Assembly: GCA_020310875.1 (NCBI GenBank)
Contig: CM035413.1
Coordinates: 188,451,355-188,515,354, forward strand
Direction of reading: 5' to 3'
From: Ceratopteris richardii
Lineage: Eukaryota > Streptophyta > Polypodiopsida > Polypodiales > Pteridaceae
DNA: 64,000 bases
The notes beneath the pieces are model-generated. The model searched no databases. It was not told the DNA's origin and was given only the letters and a program-made list of their open reading frames with translations. Shown here one piece after another: positions 1-10,599 of this stretch. The position numbers and the translations under genes were made by a program. The number at the start of each line of letters is the position of its first letter. Position 1 is the stretch's first letter.

Positions 1-448
1 GGGATATAAGGATTTTCCTTACTATGGTGATTGGTTGAGATGAATTTATAGTAAGAATCTCAACAAAGTTATTTATCTTCAACATCGATGGTTCTTGCTT
101 GACAATCATCCATTACAATGCAAAAAAGAAGCAATACATTTTAATGGAAAGATTGAAATAAGTTAGTGTCCAAAACGAATGCCACGTATGGATTGGTATC
201 ATAAATGGAGAGAAGGGCCTATTATAGATCCACAATCCAAAATCTTTAGTGAGGATGAAGATGATGAGAATGCGGTTATAAGAGTTGAGAAAAAATTGTC
301 ACTAGTAGAGAATATGTCCAAATGGTATTCTTTGGATTATTGGAGAGAGTTAAAGATCTTTCATCTTCTTGATCATATGCACATGTTAAATAATGATGTT
401 TATTCATTATGGCAAAATCTTCTTGGATTAAAAGAGATAATGGCATTA
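1..448 (+). pseudogene. CACTA (En/Spm) TNP2-like transposase fragment
   Basis: In frame 2 the translation shows a HRWFL..NHP.....K..FNGK block, which resembles the 'HRRFLP.NHPYR..K.AFNGK' block of CACTA TNP2 (Transposase_21) proteins. About 85 codons on it shows Y-[FS]-L-x-Y-W followed by LLDHMHMLNNDVYSLWQNLL, which resembles the TNP2 stretch around 'LRHN.DVMHIEKNV'. Stops at about 41 and 164 break the frame. The aligned DVMHIEKN motif reads DHMHMLNN here. The piece starts outside the window and is cut at about 449, where gypsy pol sequence begins without an LTR. The assignment rests on remembered family motifs, but two motifs in the expected order make it fairly secure. Confidence 0.7.
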
Positions 449-451
449 ATT

Positions 452-1235
452 GCAGACCTACCTAGGCCAAAAAATGTAAAAGAAGTACAGGCTTTCATGG
501 GTCATTGTGGATATTATCGATGATTTATACACATGTACGCAATCATAGCAAAGCCCTTATACTCACGTTTGACCAAGTTTGAATGGGTGGATGAATGTGA
601 GGATTCATTCAATGAACTTAAATGATGCATGTGTTCCACACCTATATTAACAACACCAGATTGGAGGAATCTATTCCACATACATGTGGATGCATCCAAC
701 TATGCCATAGGATGTTCGTTGGCACAACTTGCAAATGAAGATAATATAGATCTTCCCATAGCTTATGCAAGTAGGTAGTTAAATGCAGCAGAAAGAAACT
801 ACACCACTATGGAGCGAGAAGGATTAAGAATGATCTACGAGGTAAAGAAATTCAGGCATTATTTGTTGGCTAATAAGGTCAAGTTCTTCACGGATCATCA
901 AGCATTGTTGTACTTAGTCAATAAGCCTTGTAATACAAGATGAACGATACGATGATTTCTATTACAGATGGAGTAGGACTTTGAAGTAGCAGTCAGGAAG
1001 GGAAAGACACACCTTAGAGCAAACCACCTCTCAAGATTAACTTCGGGAGAAGCTCCTCAAGGAATAGCAGATGAACTACCTGATGCATACCTGTTCAATC
1101 TCGAAATAGTACCTAAATGGGCTAAGCCTATTGTCCCTATTATCACATTTGGACCCAAGAATCCAAGGATTAGGATCAAAGAAGGAGAAATCACCAAGTC
1201 ACAGAGATATCAAATAATAGTAGGAAGTATATATA
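452..1235 (+). pseudogene. gypsy RT end and RNase H, degraded
   Basis: The segment starts with the RT connection motif PRPKNVKEVQAFMGHCGYY and continues into an RNase H domain. All three catalytic positions can be seen: Asp in HVDAS (about 684), Glu in the ERE motif (about 815) and Asp in TDHQALLYL (about 894). Stops lie at about 522, 624, 777 and in the 940-975 stretch. The stop at about 777 is TAG in place of a Gln codon after ASR. The same substitution occurs at the same codon in the minus-strand element at 36208. The product would be the nuclease that degrades the RNA strand during reverse transcription. Confidence 0.85.
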
Positions 1236-2640
1236 AATAGGATAATCAGAAGATTCTTGCTTGTTGTGTTGGCAAATCAGAATACGTGAATTGGTTGCAC
1301 TTAGCACATGTAGGTGCATTAAAGCAACATCATTTAAAACATCGTACATTGCAGACTCTGCATAGACTAGGAGTATATTGGCCTTCTATGGAAGGAGATG
1401 TCTATAAGTTGTGTAAAGACTGTCTTGTATGTTGTGAAAGACCACCCGTAGAACATGCCACGTTATATCATATGTCTCTCACACTAGAATGGAGTGAACC
1501 TTTAGTGACATACTTGAGGATGGAAACATTCCCTCAAGGAATGACCTTAGCATGACAACGAAGTCTAGAGGAGGAAGCTCAAGACTATTCACTTATTGGT
1601 GACAATCTATACAAAAGAGGAAGAGATGGATACCTAAGACAATGTGTTCATGAGAGCAATTATTTGAGCATACTAGAGACTGCATACCAAGGTGTTGCTG
1701 GAGGTAATTTTGGCCTCGATCAGATAATCAAAGCCATAATATTTGTGGGATTATGGTGGCCCACTCTTCACATGGATGCACATCCCTATGTTAAGAGATC
1801 TGATGTGTGCCAAAGAACTCACTTTCCTACTCGCAGAGATGAAATGCCACTGAAACCCATAATGGGAGGATGTGCATTTTCCAAATGGGGTATAGACTTC
1901 GTAGGACCCATTAACCCCCCAGCAAAAGGTACTCATGTTGATTACATCATTGTAGCAACCGACTATCTTACCAAATGGGTAGAGGCCAAGGCCAAAAAAA
2001 AGAACAATGCACACACAAATAAAAAATTCTTATTTGAAAATGTCTTTACAAGATATGGATTGCCTATAGAGCTAGTGAGCGATCGAGGAACTCACTCTCT
2101 AAACCAATTGATTGAATATTTGTTACAAGGTTTTATGGTGATTCACAAGGAATCCACACCATATCATCCTCAAGCCAATGGTCAAGCTGAAAGCACTAAC
2201 AAGATCCTTTGTACTGCATTGATGAAACTTGTGAATAGCAAACATTCTGATTGGGACAAACAACTACACCATGTTTGGGCATATCGAGTGGCCTACAAGA
2301 CTGTACTCAATGCAACTCCCTTTTAGATGGTTTTTGGTCAAAACATTGTGCTTCCTTTGGACTTTTTGATACCCACTCTTAAGGTTGCACAAGAACATCA
2401 GTGGAACGGCCATGAATTATCATCAAGGATAATGGACTTGGAACAATTAAGAGAAACCAGACTGAAAGCAACAAGTATATATGCAACAAAGATGCAATAG
2501 AAAGCCTATTTTGACACATATGTGAAAGATAAAGGCTTAAAAGAAGGTGATTTAGTCCTAGTGTAAACACTGAAACAACATGCACAAAAATTAGAAAAGC
2601 GAGGTTATTGACTCATGATCGTTAACAGACTTATGATCTT
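1236..2640 (+). pseudogene. gypsy integrase with two HHCC domains, degraded
   Basis: Two integrase-type zinc-binding modules sit in tandem. The first (1286-1435) keeps H-x6-H-x30-C-x2-C. The second (about 1670-1815) has lost both His (Tyr and Asn instead) and one Cys (Ser). The catalytic core follows with Asp in KWGIDFVG, Asp in VSDRGTH and Glu in GQAEST, the DD35E arrangement. A TAG at 2323-2325 replaces a Gln codon found in other copies, and the same stop occurs at 26039 in another fragment. The C-terminal module (about 2390-2635) has further stops. The gene would join element cDNA to host DNA, but this copy cannot encode an active enzyme. Confidence 0.85.
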
Positions 2641-2654
2641 AGACAAGGCTCCCT

Positions 2655-3650
2655 ATAGATTGGAACCTTAGACCAGTCGCGAGTGATACCACTTGACTTC
2701 CCTAACAACACTTCACTTGAGGTATGTAACCCCATACCATATGAAATGAATGCGAAGGAGGACTGGAAGATCTGTGGCCAAATAAGTCAAATCACGTCTA
2801 CACCAACCCATGCGGGCTTGGTGATGGACAATGGCTACTAAGGAAAACATCAAGAGATTTTCCCCTGGTCTTCCTGCAAACTAGAAGGGGTCACCACCCA
2901 CCAGATGGGTCAGGTGGGTTGCATCAGTGGTCAGGTGGACTGCATCAGCGGACATATGGTCACAATAGCATCCTGTGTCCTCTCCTCCACACTTACTATG
3001 GACTTGCTTAGATATGTGGTACAAAATGCCTCACTTCCTAATGGGCAAGTTTCGCAAGTGTTGGACCTCCCTTCTTTTCCAAAGCAGAGTGTCATCCCGA
3101 TCTCTCATCCCAAATCACAAAGGAGTCAACCACAACTGAGGAACCCAAACCTATGGCCATACTAGATGACCCAAAGATGGCAGTAACATCAACAGACTAA
3201 GAATACCCGCATGAAGCAGGTATGGGTGCCAAAAGGATAGAAAGCACAAACAATTTCCAACAATGTAGACAATGACAAGGAAACGTTTTAGCAAAATCAG
3301 AGGCTATATTCAACATCTCCTCGACCTTCTTCTATATTGATGAAAATTTGACAGATCTGGATCACCAAGTAGTACATAACCAACCGACCCACACCCACAC
3401 AGATCTGGGTACCAGGCATTGTATTATAACCCACCACTCAAGCCATGTAACATATACCCCTTTAAAATCCCTTCAGTACCTCAACGGAAGAATACCACCC
3501 ACCCATCAACTCTTAGGAAATGGATGCTGAAACGCGTCCAAGAGCAGTCACACGATCTGTTGTACAACATAACACCCATCTCGAATAACCTTCATCCTTG
3601 AAATAATTCACTCACAACTAAACTTTGTATAAATTCACCCACACTAATCC
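2655..3650 (+). pseudogene. gypsy pol tail with W-x-P-K motifs
   Basis: This is the remnant of the Gln/Ser/Pro-rich region that follows the second protease. A near-continuous frame (2690-3165) matches the tail at 9502-10143, including repeated G-Q-[MV] segments and the block QNASLPNGQVSQVLDLPSF. Then come spaced motifs KQVWVPK (about 3212), QIWITK (about 3355), QIWVPG (about 3402) and a KWMLK variant (about 3520). Function is unknown. The motifs are kept in order in all related copies here. Confidence 0.65.
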
Positions 3651-3765
3651 ACCATCACTTATAATAACTTTTCATCGCAAGCAATGTACGCACTATCTGA
3701 CACATGTAGGTGTCTAGTGACTTGCATTAGTTTTTGAAAACAATCATTCCATAAACCATGTTGCT

Positions 3766-4326
3766 CTAGCACAATGGTGAGAACCACGTTAAGAAGCTCC
3801 ACCTCCTTAATGTCAATCCGCGGAAGAGATAGGAGTGATATGAAGATCGTGAACGTGAGATGTACTGAGAGTGAAGGTGAGAAGCATAGAGATGCACACA
3901 CACAACAAAGAGACAAGCAAGACACAATGGAAGGTAGGAAATCGACTCTATTGCTCAAGATCTCAATTACAAGCTCAAAATAGCTCTATGCTCACACTAA
4001 CCAACCTCAAAAATGAGCTCTCTAGCTCTTTTTATAGATTCTAGACTAGTTTTGACCGGTTTCACATCTAGTGACCGGCATAGTTAAAAAATAGATCCTA
4101 GATGCTATTTGAAAGGGGAAACGGTGTCTAAAAATAACCAAAATTGGTACGCTCATTCTACCTAAGCTCCTCAAGCTTGAGGACTCCTCGGCTTGCACAA
4201 AATGGAGCTACAATTTACTAAAAGTGTTTTTCTATGTTACATATGTTACAAAAGTGATGAAAATCACTGTTGGAGGTTTTGAAAAGTATTTATAAAACAT
4301 AATTCTTGGAAAACATGATTTGACTG
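3766..4326 (-). repeat. Gypsy LTR, minus orientation (3' LTR of 3766-12085 copy)
   Basis: Read on the minus strand this matches the LTRs at 12175 and 24333 through most of their length. It keeps the AAATCAC repeats near the start, the GAGGAGTCCTCAAGCTTGAGG-like segment, a CTATAAAAAG TATA box (plus 4026-4037) and a 3' part with CA/TG-rich sequence. The inner boundary at about 4326 follows a purine-rich stretch (minus-strand AGAGCAGGGAG), a plausible polypurine tract. The outer boundary at about 3766 abuts the plus-strand fragment. Exact ends are uncertain by about 10 bases. Confidence 0.8.
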
Positions 4327-4399
4327 ACTCCCTGCTCTATCTTTACATGCTTCCCTGTCTTCTATGCCTCTGGCTACTACCAACACCCCCTCCCTCTTG

Positions 4400-6008
4400 C
4401 TTCTGTCGTCCGCGATAGAACCTTGTTGTGAGGTCTATCGGATGTAATTCTGTAGTAGTTCCTGAGGGAGGGTGTGTTTTGATATGCGAATTCGTCGGGC
4501 CAGATCTGCCTCGAGTTTCTCCCAATCAATGGGTTGTGGTTCATCGGATGGTGGGAGTCGATAGTGTGTGGAATATACCATCTGTTCACAGGCAAATAAT
4601 TGCAAGAGGTGTGTAGGCCTGCTGATGAACACTTTTGAATGATATTCCCAGAAACCAGTTGTAAACATTTCTTGGAAGGCTTGCTTGTAGCACGCCGGTA
4701 AGTATTTAATTCTGCAATGCCATGCATAGCACACCCGGAGTGATGGTGTTGTGCTCATGTCATAAGCTAAATCGAGATTGCCATGCTCGAAACCCGGTTT
4801 GTTTACATGTGGTGCCTTGACGCGACTGAAGGCTTTGAAAACCATCTGCATCATGTCAAATATCTTGACAGTCATGTAGATACAGTCATGTGCGCTTCTA
4901 TATCGTCCATATGTTTTAAGCGAGGGATCCAGTGGCAAATTGTTGCCATCATGTATCCAATTGTTGGTGGTCCAGTGGGTGGGGTGAAGTACGGGTAATT
5001 CAACCAATCCTGACATTTCTTGTTGTTCTGTACCTTAATAGCAAATGCCTTCCAGGAGCGACAATGTGGCACTGGTCCCCAACATGGGTTATATTTTAAG
5101 TGTAGTGGTGCCTTAACCCAAGTACTCATCATCTCCGGATATGCTTGTAGTAAATCCTTGCGCCAATCTGGTTGATAGATTTCTCCTTGCTGCGCATCTA
5201 GTGGCAAATCTTCAGGCTCAAATTGGGTTGCAAGAGAGGGTTTTTTGCCTATTTCTTTTTCTATGGCTAGCTGATATTCGGCCATTAACATAAAGTAAGG
5301 CTTGTATTGTAGCTCATGCTGGGATATGTATCTACGCGGGGCCAAATGAGCGAAATAACGAGATTGTAAAATTCTTTCTTCAATCATTGCCATGGTGTGT
5401 AACTGCGCCTCTACCCTTGCTGAGTGGGTTGTTCCAAGTTCCTCAATCGTCTTCATCCATGCGGGAGTCGGAAGTTTGAAAGTCGTCTGGCCTTCTGCCG
5501 TGATGCATCCGCCTGGGATGGGTTGGGGTTCATACGCGTCTTCAAAAGTTTCCTCCATCGGAATAGTTACTATTTCTTCCTCTGCGGGGAGTTCCGGTGG
5601 GGAGTCTGGCCTGGGTGGCGCTTCATATATCGCTATCTGTGATTGAAGAGTTGAGACCTGGGCCCATAATGCATTCAATTCCTCTAAGATCTCAGGAGAA
5701 GGGTCCGCAGGAGCTGGTGGTCCTTGGTCTATAGGTGCTCTTAGTTGGAGTAATTTATTATCTTCTTTTAGCTTTTGATATTCCTCGTTCATGCGGTCGT
5801 ACTCATCTAACAATCTGACATGATTATCTAGCAACATTTTCATAGACTCTGAGGGCACGGCCTTGAAACAACTGGGGCTCAACGGTTGGTCTGGTTGATC
5901 TAGAGCAGCTTCTAAATTCTCTCTGTTCTGTTCTTGTAACCGCTGGTTCTCTTCTTTCGCTGCTGCCAAGTGTCGTATGAGTAAGCCCATGTTCCTGGTG
6001 AGCATCAC
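4400..6008 (-). pseudogene. Extra-ORF protein, coiled coil and C-terminal domain
   Basis: Two overlapping frames (6008-4872 and 5016-4435) encode the end of the extra protein, with a frameshift near 4900-5010. The first 120 residues are a Glu/Leu/Gln-rich coiled coil, followed by a Pro-rich stretch. A globular domain then has conserved motifs shared with the copy at 28415-29563: SWKAF.IKVQNN, WLNYPY, DMMQMV, YDMSTTPS, YAWH, ACYKQ.F.EMF, and a terminal [ND]W[ED].LEADLAR. I do not recognise this domain. No transmembrane segment or signal peptide is visible, so an envelope role is not supported. Confidence 0.7.
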
Positions 6009-7112
6009 ATTGCGAATTGTCTGGGCCCTTAATAGATTATCGATGTCAATGATGGCTTCTTTGGTCTTTTGTTCACTCTCTAGTTCCAGTTTATGATATG
6101 CCTCTCATAGCTCTTGGTAGCGGGTATTTAGTGAGGCATTTTCGATGGTCAGTGAATTGAGTTGTGACTGTAGATCATTGGTTGTCTTCTGCAGCGTCTG
6201 ATAATTAGTTCCAAGAGATGCAAACTCATCTCTTACTTGAGTCATGCAAGTGAATATATGTCGGAATGCAGTGTCTACAGTGGGTGATAATATTAACGAA
6301 GTGCTAAGTGAAGATGCAGTGGGTGTAGATGCAAAGGGAATGGGGAATGGGGGAGGGAAAGTGCATGTCGTGGTTATTGTGAAAAAAAGTGAAGTGCCTA
6401 AATATGGTTGTGCCATGAATGAAGTGAGTGGTAGTGTGGTGGGTGGTGAGATGTCCATGTCATTGGATGTGGTGTCAAGTGCGGTGACTATGAATAATGG
6501 TGTGAGAGTGGGTGCATGCGTGGGTGTAAATACAAGATTTACAAAAGTTGAAGAGTAATTTACAGAGGGGGTCTCTTGTATGCCTTGGTGGAAAGGGGAA
6601 AGAGGAATTATGGTAGGTCGGGAAGGTGATACGAGGGAGAAAGTTAATGGGGGTGGAAATGGAAAAAGTTGTCTTGGAGGTGTGGGGAAGGATGGGAAGG
6701 ATGGAGGGAGGAACAGACTGGATAGGAATGTGGATGTCCTAGGTGGAAGACTAGGCTGAGTGGGTGTGGACATGGTGAGATGAATGGATGTTACAAGGGC
6801 TTCTGCTACTGCGCCGTGGAAGGAGGTGGATGTTCTGGGAGAAGGAGGGCATATGGGGGAGAGTGGATGGATGGGAGGTGAAGGAGGAGTGGTTGGGGTG
6901 GTTGGTACTTCGGTCACAGTGGTGGTATGTACAATAGTAGTATGGGGCGAGGAGTCGATGATAATGGTGTCTTCTGCCAATGAGCCTCCGGGGATGAGAC
7001 GCGCTTCTCGTGCCTGTTGGGATGACTGAGCACCTGTCGATACTCGAATGTATTCGCCTGGTTTCGATAATAGTCTTACTCATCGGGGGTCAAATTACGG
7101 TAACGGTTTTCT
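6009..7112 (-). pseudogene. Extra-ORF protein, Pro/Ser/Thr-rich and coiled-coil part
   Basis: The main open stretch (6980-6105) is about 190 residues of Pro, Ser and Thr low complexity followed by about 60 residues of heptad-like sequence (repeated L..L..L with Gln, Asn and Thr). The same order occurs at 29750-30736. Low-complexity sequence diverges strongly between copies, while its position and composition are kept. Stops at 7110, about 7085 and 6102 break the reading frame that would link it to its neighbours. It may act as a flexible linker and oligomerisation segment (inference). Confidence 0.6.
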
Positions 7113-7880
7113 CTACAAATATCTCAATGCTTCGTTGGATCCTATTGATTTGACAAGTTCCTTGAATCCTTTGATGTATACTTCTTCAAAACTGCCTGAG
7201 ACAAGTTCTTGTTCAATGAGTGCTTGGCTCTCTTCTTCAGATAACTTTTTACGCGCCCAAACTTTTTCCATAGTACAATACAACTTTTGTATGGCCAGTG
7301 TATAAGCTGTTGCTTCAAAGGTTTCATCTTCATGCATACTGGTATCACCCTGGGTGTCCATTTGTTGTCCTTCTTCATCTGTCTGTACATGCTCTTGGGA
7401 TTTATGAGTGCCCTGACTGGCTTCATCGTCGCCTTTGTCATCATCTGTCTTTGTTCTTTCGTCCTTGAAACTAGATACTACTTGTCCTTGTGGTTGGTCC
7501 GGGGGAGTGGTCGGGTAACTTGGCCATATATATTGTTGGGAGAAAAGCTGGCCTTCAGACAACTGAAATTCATTGGAGAAAGCATCTGGCATTTCTAAAT
7601 CGAATGTTGTATCTATGGGTTCCGCTTCCAAGTTGGGTATCGGAAAAGAGAAAGCTTCCGCACCAATAGTGGTGGGAACTTTTGCTGCAGTGGTGGTAGG
7701 TTCCTGAACTAATGTTGGTTGTGAGGTAACCGCACTAGTAGTGCCTTCTATAATGATAGGTCGTGATAAGCGTATGCGAATAGGTTGTACAATTTTAGGG
7801 GCCTCTATCGGAGACTGTTCAAGAGATGGTTGAGGTGACGGTGATTCGAGAACCTGGAGGCAAGGGATAGTACCTCTCAT
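7113..7880 (-). pseudogene. Extra ORF B, N-terminal part (MRG[AT]IPC start)
   Basis: This 255-codon frame starts MRGTIPC and is acidic and Pro/Thr/Gln-rich. Its C-terminal third (TAYTLAIQKLYCTMEKV, then EEESQALIEQEL) aligns with TAELRRLYQIMERV and EQSSRVLMTQLLEE in the copy at 30763-31761, where the start reads MRGAIPC. In both copies this frame begins close to or overlapping the end of the upstream extra ORF and in a different frame. It could be a second cistron, a frameshift product or a splice-joined exon. No known domain recognised. Confidence 0.6.
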
Positions 7881-7892
7881 ATGCTTTCCTAC

Positions 7893-8855
7893 TCATCCTT
7901 TGCTAGCCTTCCTAGCTTTCTTTGTTGTCCCCTTGAATGCTTTCAACTCCTCACTCGTCATTGCACGCTCGATTGGCAAGTCGTATGCCAAACACATATA
8001 TAGAATTCTCGTAAGAGCGCAGCATCCATTGATGAACTTCTTTCTTTCCCATCTATGTTGGGCTAAGTACAACTGATCAATTATCCAACTTGCTAGATCA
8101 ACCGTTTGAGGTCCAGTACATGCTAAATATATCCCAAAGCAGATACGCTTGTGGGGCATGGTGAATCGGTCCTGAGAGGGGAAAGCGAAGTGCTGCATGC
8201 ATATCCTTAATGGCTTAGATAACTCCGGTGTGATAGCAGAAATATCTTCCCATTTAGTAACATCCCCATGTTTCATAGGCTCTGGAATTAGCCTTTCACG
8301 CTCTGTTGGAGTGTGCGTTCCATGTATCTTGATTGCAGCTCTAATCAAATCTTTTTTCAAATAAAACCTTTTGAATGGGGGTTCATTCACCAAGGATGGA
8401 AAAATAAATGTGTCGGGTAGGTCCTTGTTCTCCGAAGCTGTCAAAGTGGTGACTAAGTAATAGCATCTATAGAAGTCTGGTTTAGGCAAAGGGTCACTGA
8501 AATACTCTGTGAAGCCTGGTCTTGCCCAAACATGCGTTAAGTCTTCTGTGTTCTATAGTCCTTCGAACTCTCTTGAGAAAAATTGGTACTTGGCCCAAGT
8601 ACGGGTATCAAACACCAAATTGGCTTCAAAGATAAAATCTGCGTCTGCCAACGGTCCTGCTAAACCTTGAAACCAGTGAGAGTTGTGATGAAACTTCTCA
8701 GTATATCCCCTAGGAGGATCGTCGATCAGCATGGGCCCTGGAAATCCCTGAAATTCTGGTGGTTGTGTCGTCGGATGGGGTTCCGCGGGTAGTTCTCCAA
8801 TATTTGCCATGGGTGCACTGGGGCCAGCTTCAGATGGTCCTTCTTCTGTCTGCAT
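7893..8855 (-). pseudogene. Extra ORF A, N-terminal globular domain, one TAG
   Basis: Reading from ATG at 8855, this encodes about 320 residues with one in-frame TAG at about 8553, where the related copy at 31640-32746 has a Gln codon. Conserved blocks are NSHWF.G..GPL, QFFS.EFE.L.NTEDL, PKPD..RCYYLV.TL, the core C-M-Q-H-F-A-F-P-[SG]-Q-D-R-F-T-x-P-H-K-R-I, then WIIDQLY and CLAYD.PIERA. The pattern recalls plant retrotransposon-associated domains such as the 'putative plant transposon protein' family, but I could not confirm this and it is low-confidence. It lies downstream of pol in the sense orientation. Confidence 0.7.
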
Positions 8856-9087
8856 GATGAATGATGCGAGTGTGTAGAAGATGTGCTACAAAAGATTAAC
8901 ACATTAGTATGGAAATTAATCATGATCCTATTAAAGTGAGACCGCAATCCCTTTCCATAACCGATGTGTAACCCATGTAGCCGAGTGTTGTGCTATGGTT
9001 TATGGAATGATTGTTGCAAAACTAATGCAGGTCTCTAGACACCTACATGCTTCAGATAATGCATACATTTTTTTTTATGAGATGTTT
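8856..9087. other. Spacer between pol tail and extra ORFs
   Basis: No coding signal is visible. Part of it (about 8985-9075), read on the minus strand, matches the end of the plus-strand fragment at about 3675-3760 (segment around TGTAGGTGTCTAGAGACCTGC). This shows that the plus-strand fragment also reached this spacer before it was cut. Confidence 0.6.
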
Positions 9088-10143
9088 TCATGAGTGATGT
9101 GAGGTTATAGTGTGTGGATTTGTACAAGGTTCAGTGGTGAATGAATTATTACAAGGGTAATGTTTAGTCGGGGTGGGAGTAATGTTAGATAAGAGGGTCA
9201 GAGAAGACGTATAGATACGCTTTGGTATCCACTTCCTAAGAGTTTTTGAGTGGGTGATATGTTTCTTCCGAGGGACAAAAGGTGATATCGGATGTGGTGG
9301 GTTTGAAAGGTGAAGAGATTTCTGATGGGTGTATATTACATGGCTTGATGGTTGAGCTATAATACATTGTTTGGGTACCCAAATCTGCGTGGGTGTGGGT
9401 CGATTCATAAGGTACTTTTTGGTGATCCAAATCTGTCGAGTGTTCGTACTCGTAGAAGAAGGTCGAGAAGATGTTGAATAATGATTCTGCTTCTGCCTTG
9501 ACTAGTTCTTCTTATCCTTGTCTACATTGTTGAAATCTGTCGGTGGTTTCTGTCCTTTTGGCACCCATATTTGTCTTGTGCCTTTTGCTTTGTGATACTG
9601 ATACTGCTGCTTTCTTTGAGCAGTTTGATATTGTCTCGGTCTGGATTGTTGTGATTGACTCCTTTGTGGTTGAGGTTGAGAGGTCCGATGGACACTTTGC
9701 TTTGGAAAAGAAGGGAGGTCCAACACTTGCGAAACTTGCCCATTAGGAAGTGAGGCATTCTGTACCACAGATCTAGGCCAGTCCGCAGTAAGTGTGGAAG
9801 GATGGGCACTACAGCTGATAGTGTCCATTTGGCCAGTGATGAAGTCCACCTGATCTGCAATTGTCCCCATTTGTCCACTGCTACAATGCACCTGACCGCT
9901 GATGGTTCCCATTTGACCAAGCGTTTGGATGGTTTCTCCTTCTAATTTGCAAGAAGCCCAAGGGAAAATCTCCTGACGTCCTTCTGATTGACAATTGTCC
10001 ATCGCCAAGCCCACATGGGTTGGGGTAGACGTAACGTGACTTATCTGACCAAAGATCTTCCGGTCTTCCTTTGCATGTTGTTCATATGGTCTAGGGTTGC
10101 ATATCTCAGGCGGATTGCCATTAGGGAAGTCAAGCGGTATCAC
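9088..10143 (-). pseudogene. Gypsy pol tail with W-x-P-K motifs
   Basis: A 213-codon open stretch (10143-9502) follows the second protease domain after one stop and is rich in Gln, Ser and Pro, with repeated G-Q-[MV] segments about 9-10 residues apart. Motifs RQIWVPK (about 9580), RQIWITK (about 9425), QIWVPK (about 9380) and RKWIPK (about 9235) follow, the later ones in other frames or after stops. It matches the 2655-3650 region closely. Role unknown. Confidence 0.65.
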
Positions 10144-10554
10144 TCACTTCTTATCTAAGGGTCCAATCTGCAAGGAGCCTTGTCTAAGATTTAGGTCCAC
10201 TGAGTGATTGTATAGCCAATCTTGGCCAAGGATTAGGGGTTCTATCAGATCCTTATCATGGCACACTAGTAGCTTCGTTGTCATGGTCACATCATGTATG
10301 AGGATAGGAAGGTCCACCTCACCCATGCAAGGGGTTTCCATGCCTCCTAGCCCTATGAGGTATGCCTCAATTGGCCGCTTTTCTATTCCTGAGTCCTTAT
10401 AGTGGGACCATCTAATCGCACTAGTTGTAGCACCTGAGTCAATTAAAGCCCTAAGCTCTTGGCAAGGGCTGCCGTGCTCTAGCCTGATAGTAATGAATGG
10501 TCTCCGATCCACTATACTAGAATGAGTACTTGACTTTGCATGCCACATGGCCAT
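10144..10554 (-). pseudogene. Second retropepsin-like domain (PR2), downstream of integrase
   Basis: This 136-codon frame contains a clan AA aspartic protease pattern: RPFITI, then ALIDSGATTSA with the catalytic D-S-G triad, then the flap-like stretch EAYLIGLGG.ETP, and LILGQDWL, equivalent to the I-[LI]-G-x-[DN] motif. It lies after the integrase, whereas the ordinary gypsy protease lies before RT. The equivalent domain occurs in all other gypsy copies of the window that extend this far. The active-site triad is intact here. The frame is bounded by stops that would be in-frame in a polyprotein. Confidence 0.8.
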
Positions 10555-10599
10555 GGGGTATCTGGGTGTTGTTTCCAGATGGTTATAATGTTATCTCCC

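Larger units (their letters stand above)
449..3765 (+). mobile_element. Ty3/gypsy fragment, pol 3' portion
   Basis: This is a 3.3 kb plus-strand remnant running from the end of RT through RNase H, two HHCC domains, the integrase core, the integrase C-terminus and the W-x-P-K tail. It has no LTR of its own. Its left end abuts the CACTA remnant and its right end abuts the outer end of an inverted LTR. It is closest to the minus-strand copy at 8900-12085, with which it shares tail sequence and the order of tail motifs. Sequence for the second protease domain is missing at about 2640-2665, where integrase C-terminal sequence joins directly to the end of the protease region. Many stops make it inactive. 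Confidence 0.85.

Noticed and set aside
3774-3983. Small ORF inside the inverted LTR, and similar ones at 12457-12684
   Set aside because: They lie in LTR sequence, change between copies of the LTR, and have no recognisable protein features.
6244-6558. Plus-strand ORFs in 6244-7029 and 30246-30527
   Set aside because: They are antisense to the Pro/Ser/Thr-rich part of the extra ORF, with Gly/Val-rich composition that follows from the complementary codons.
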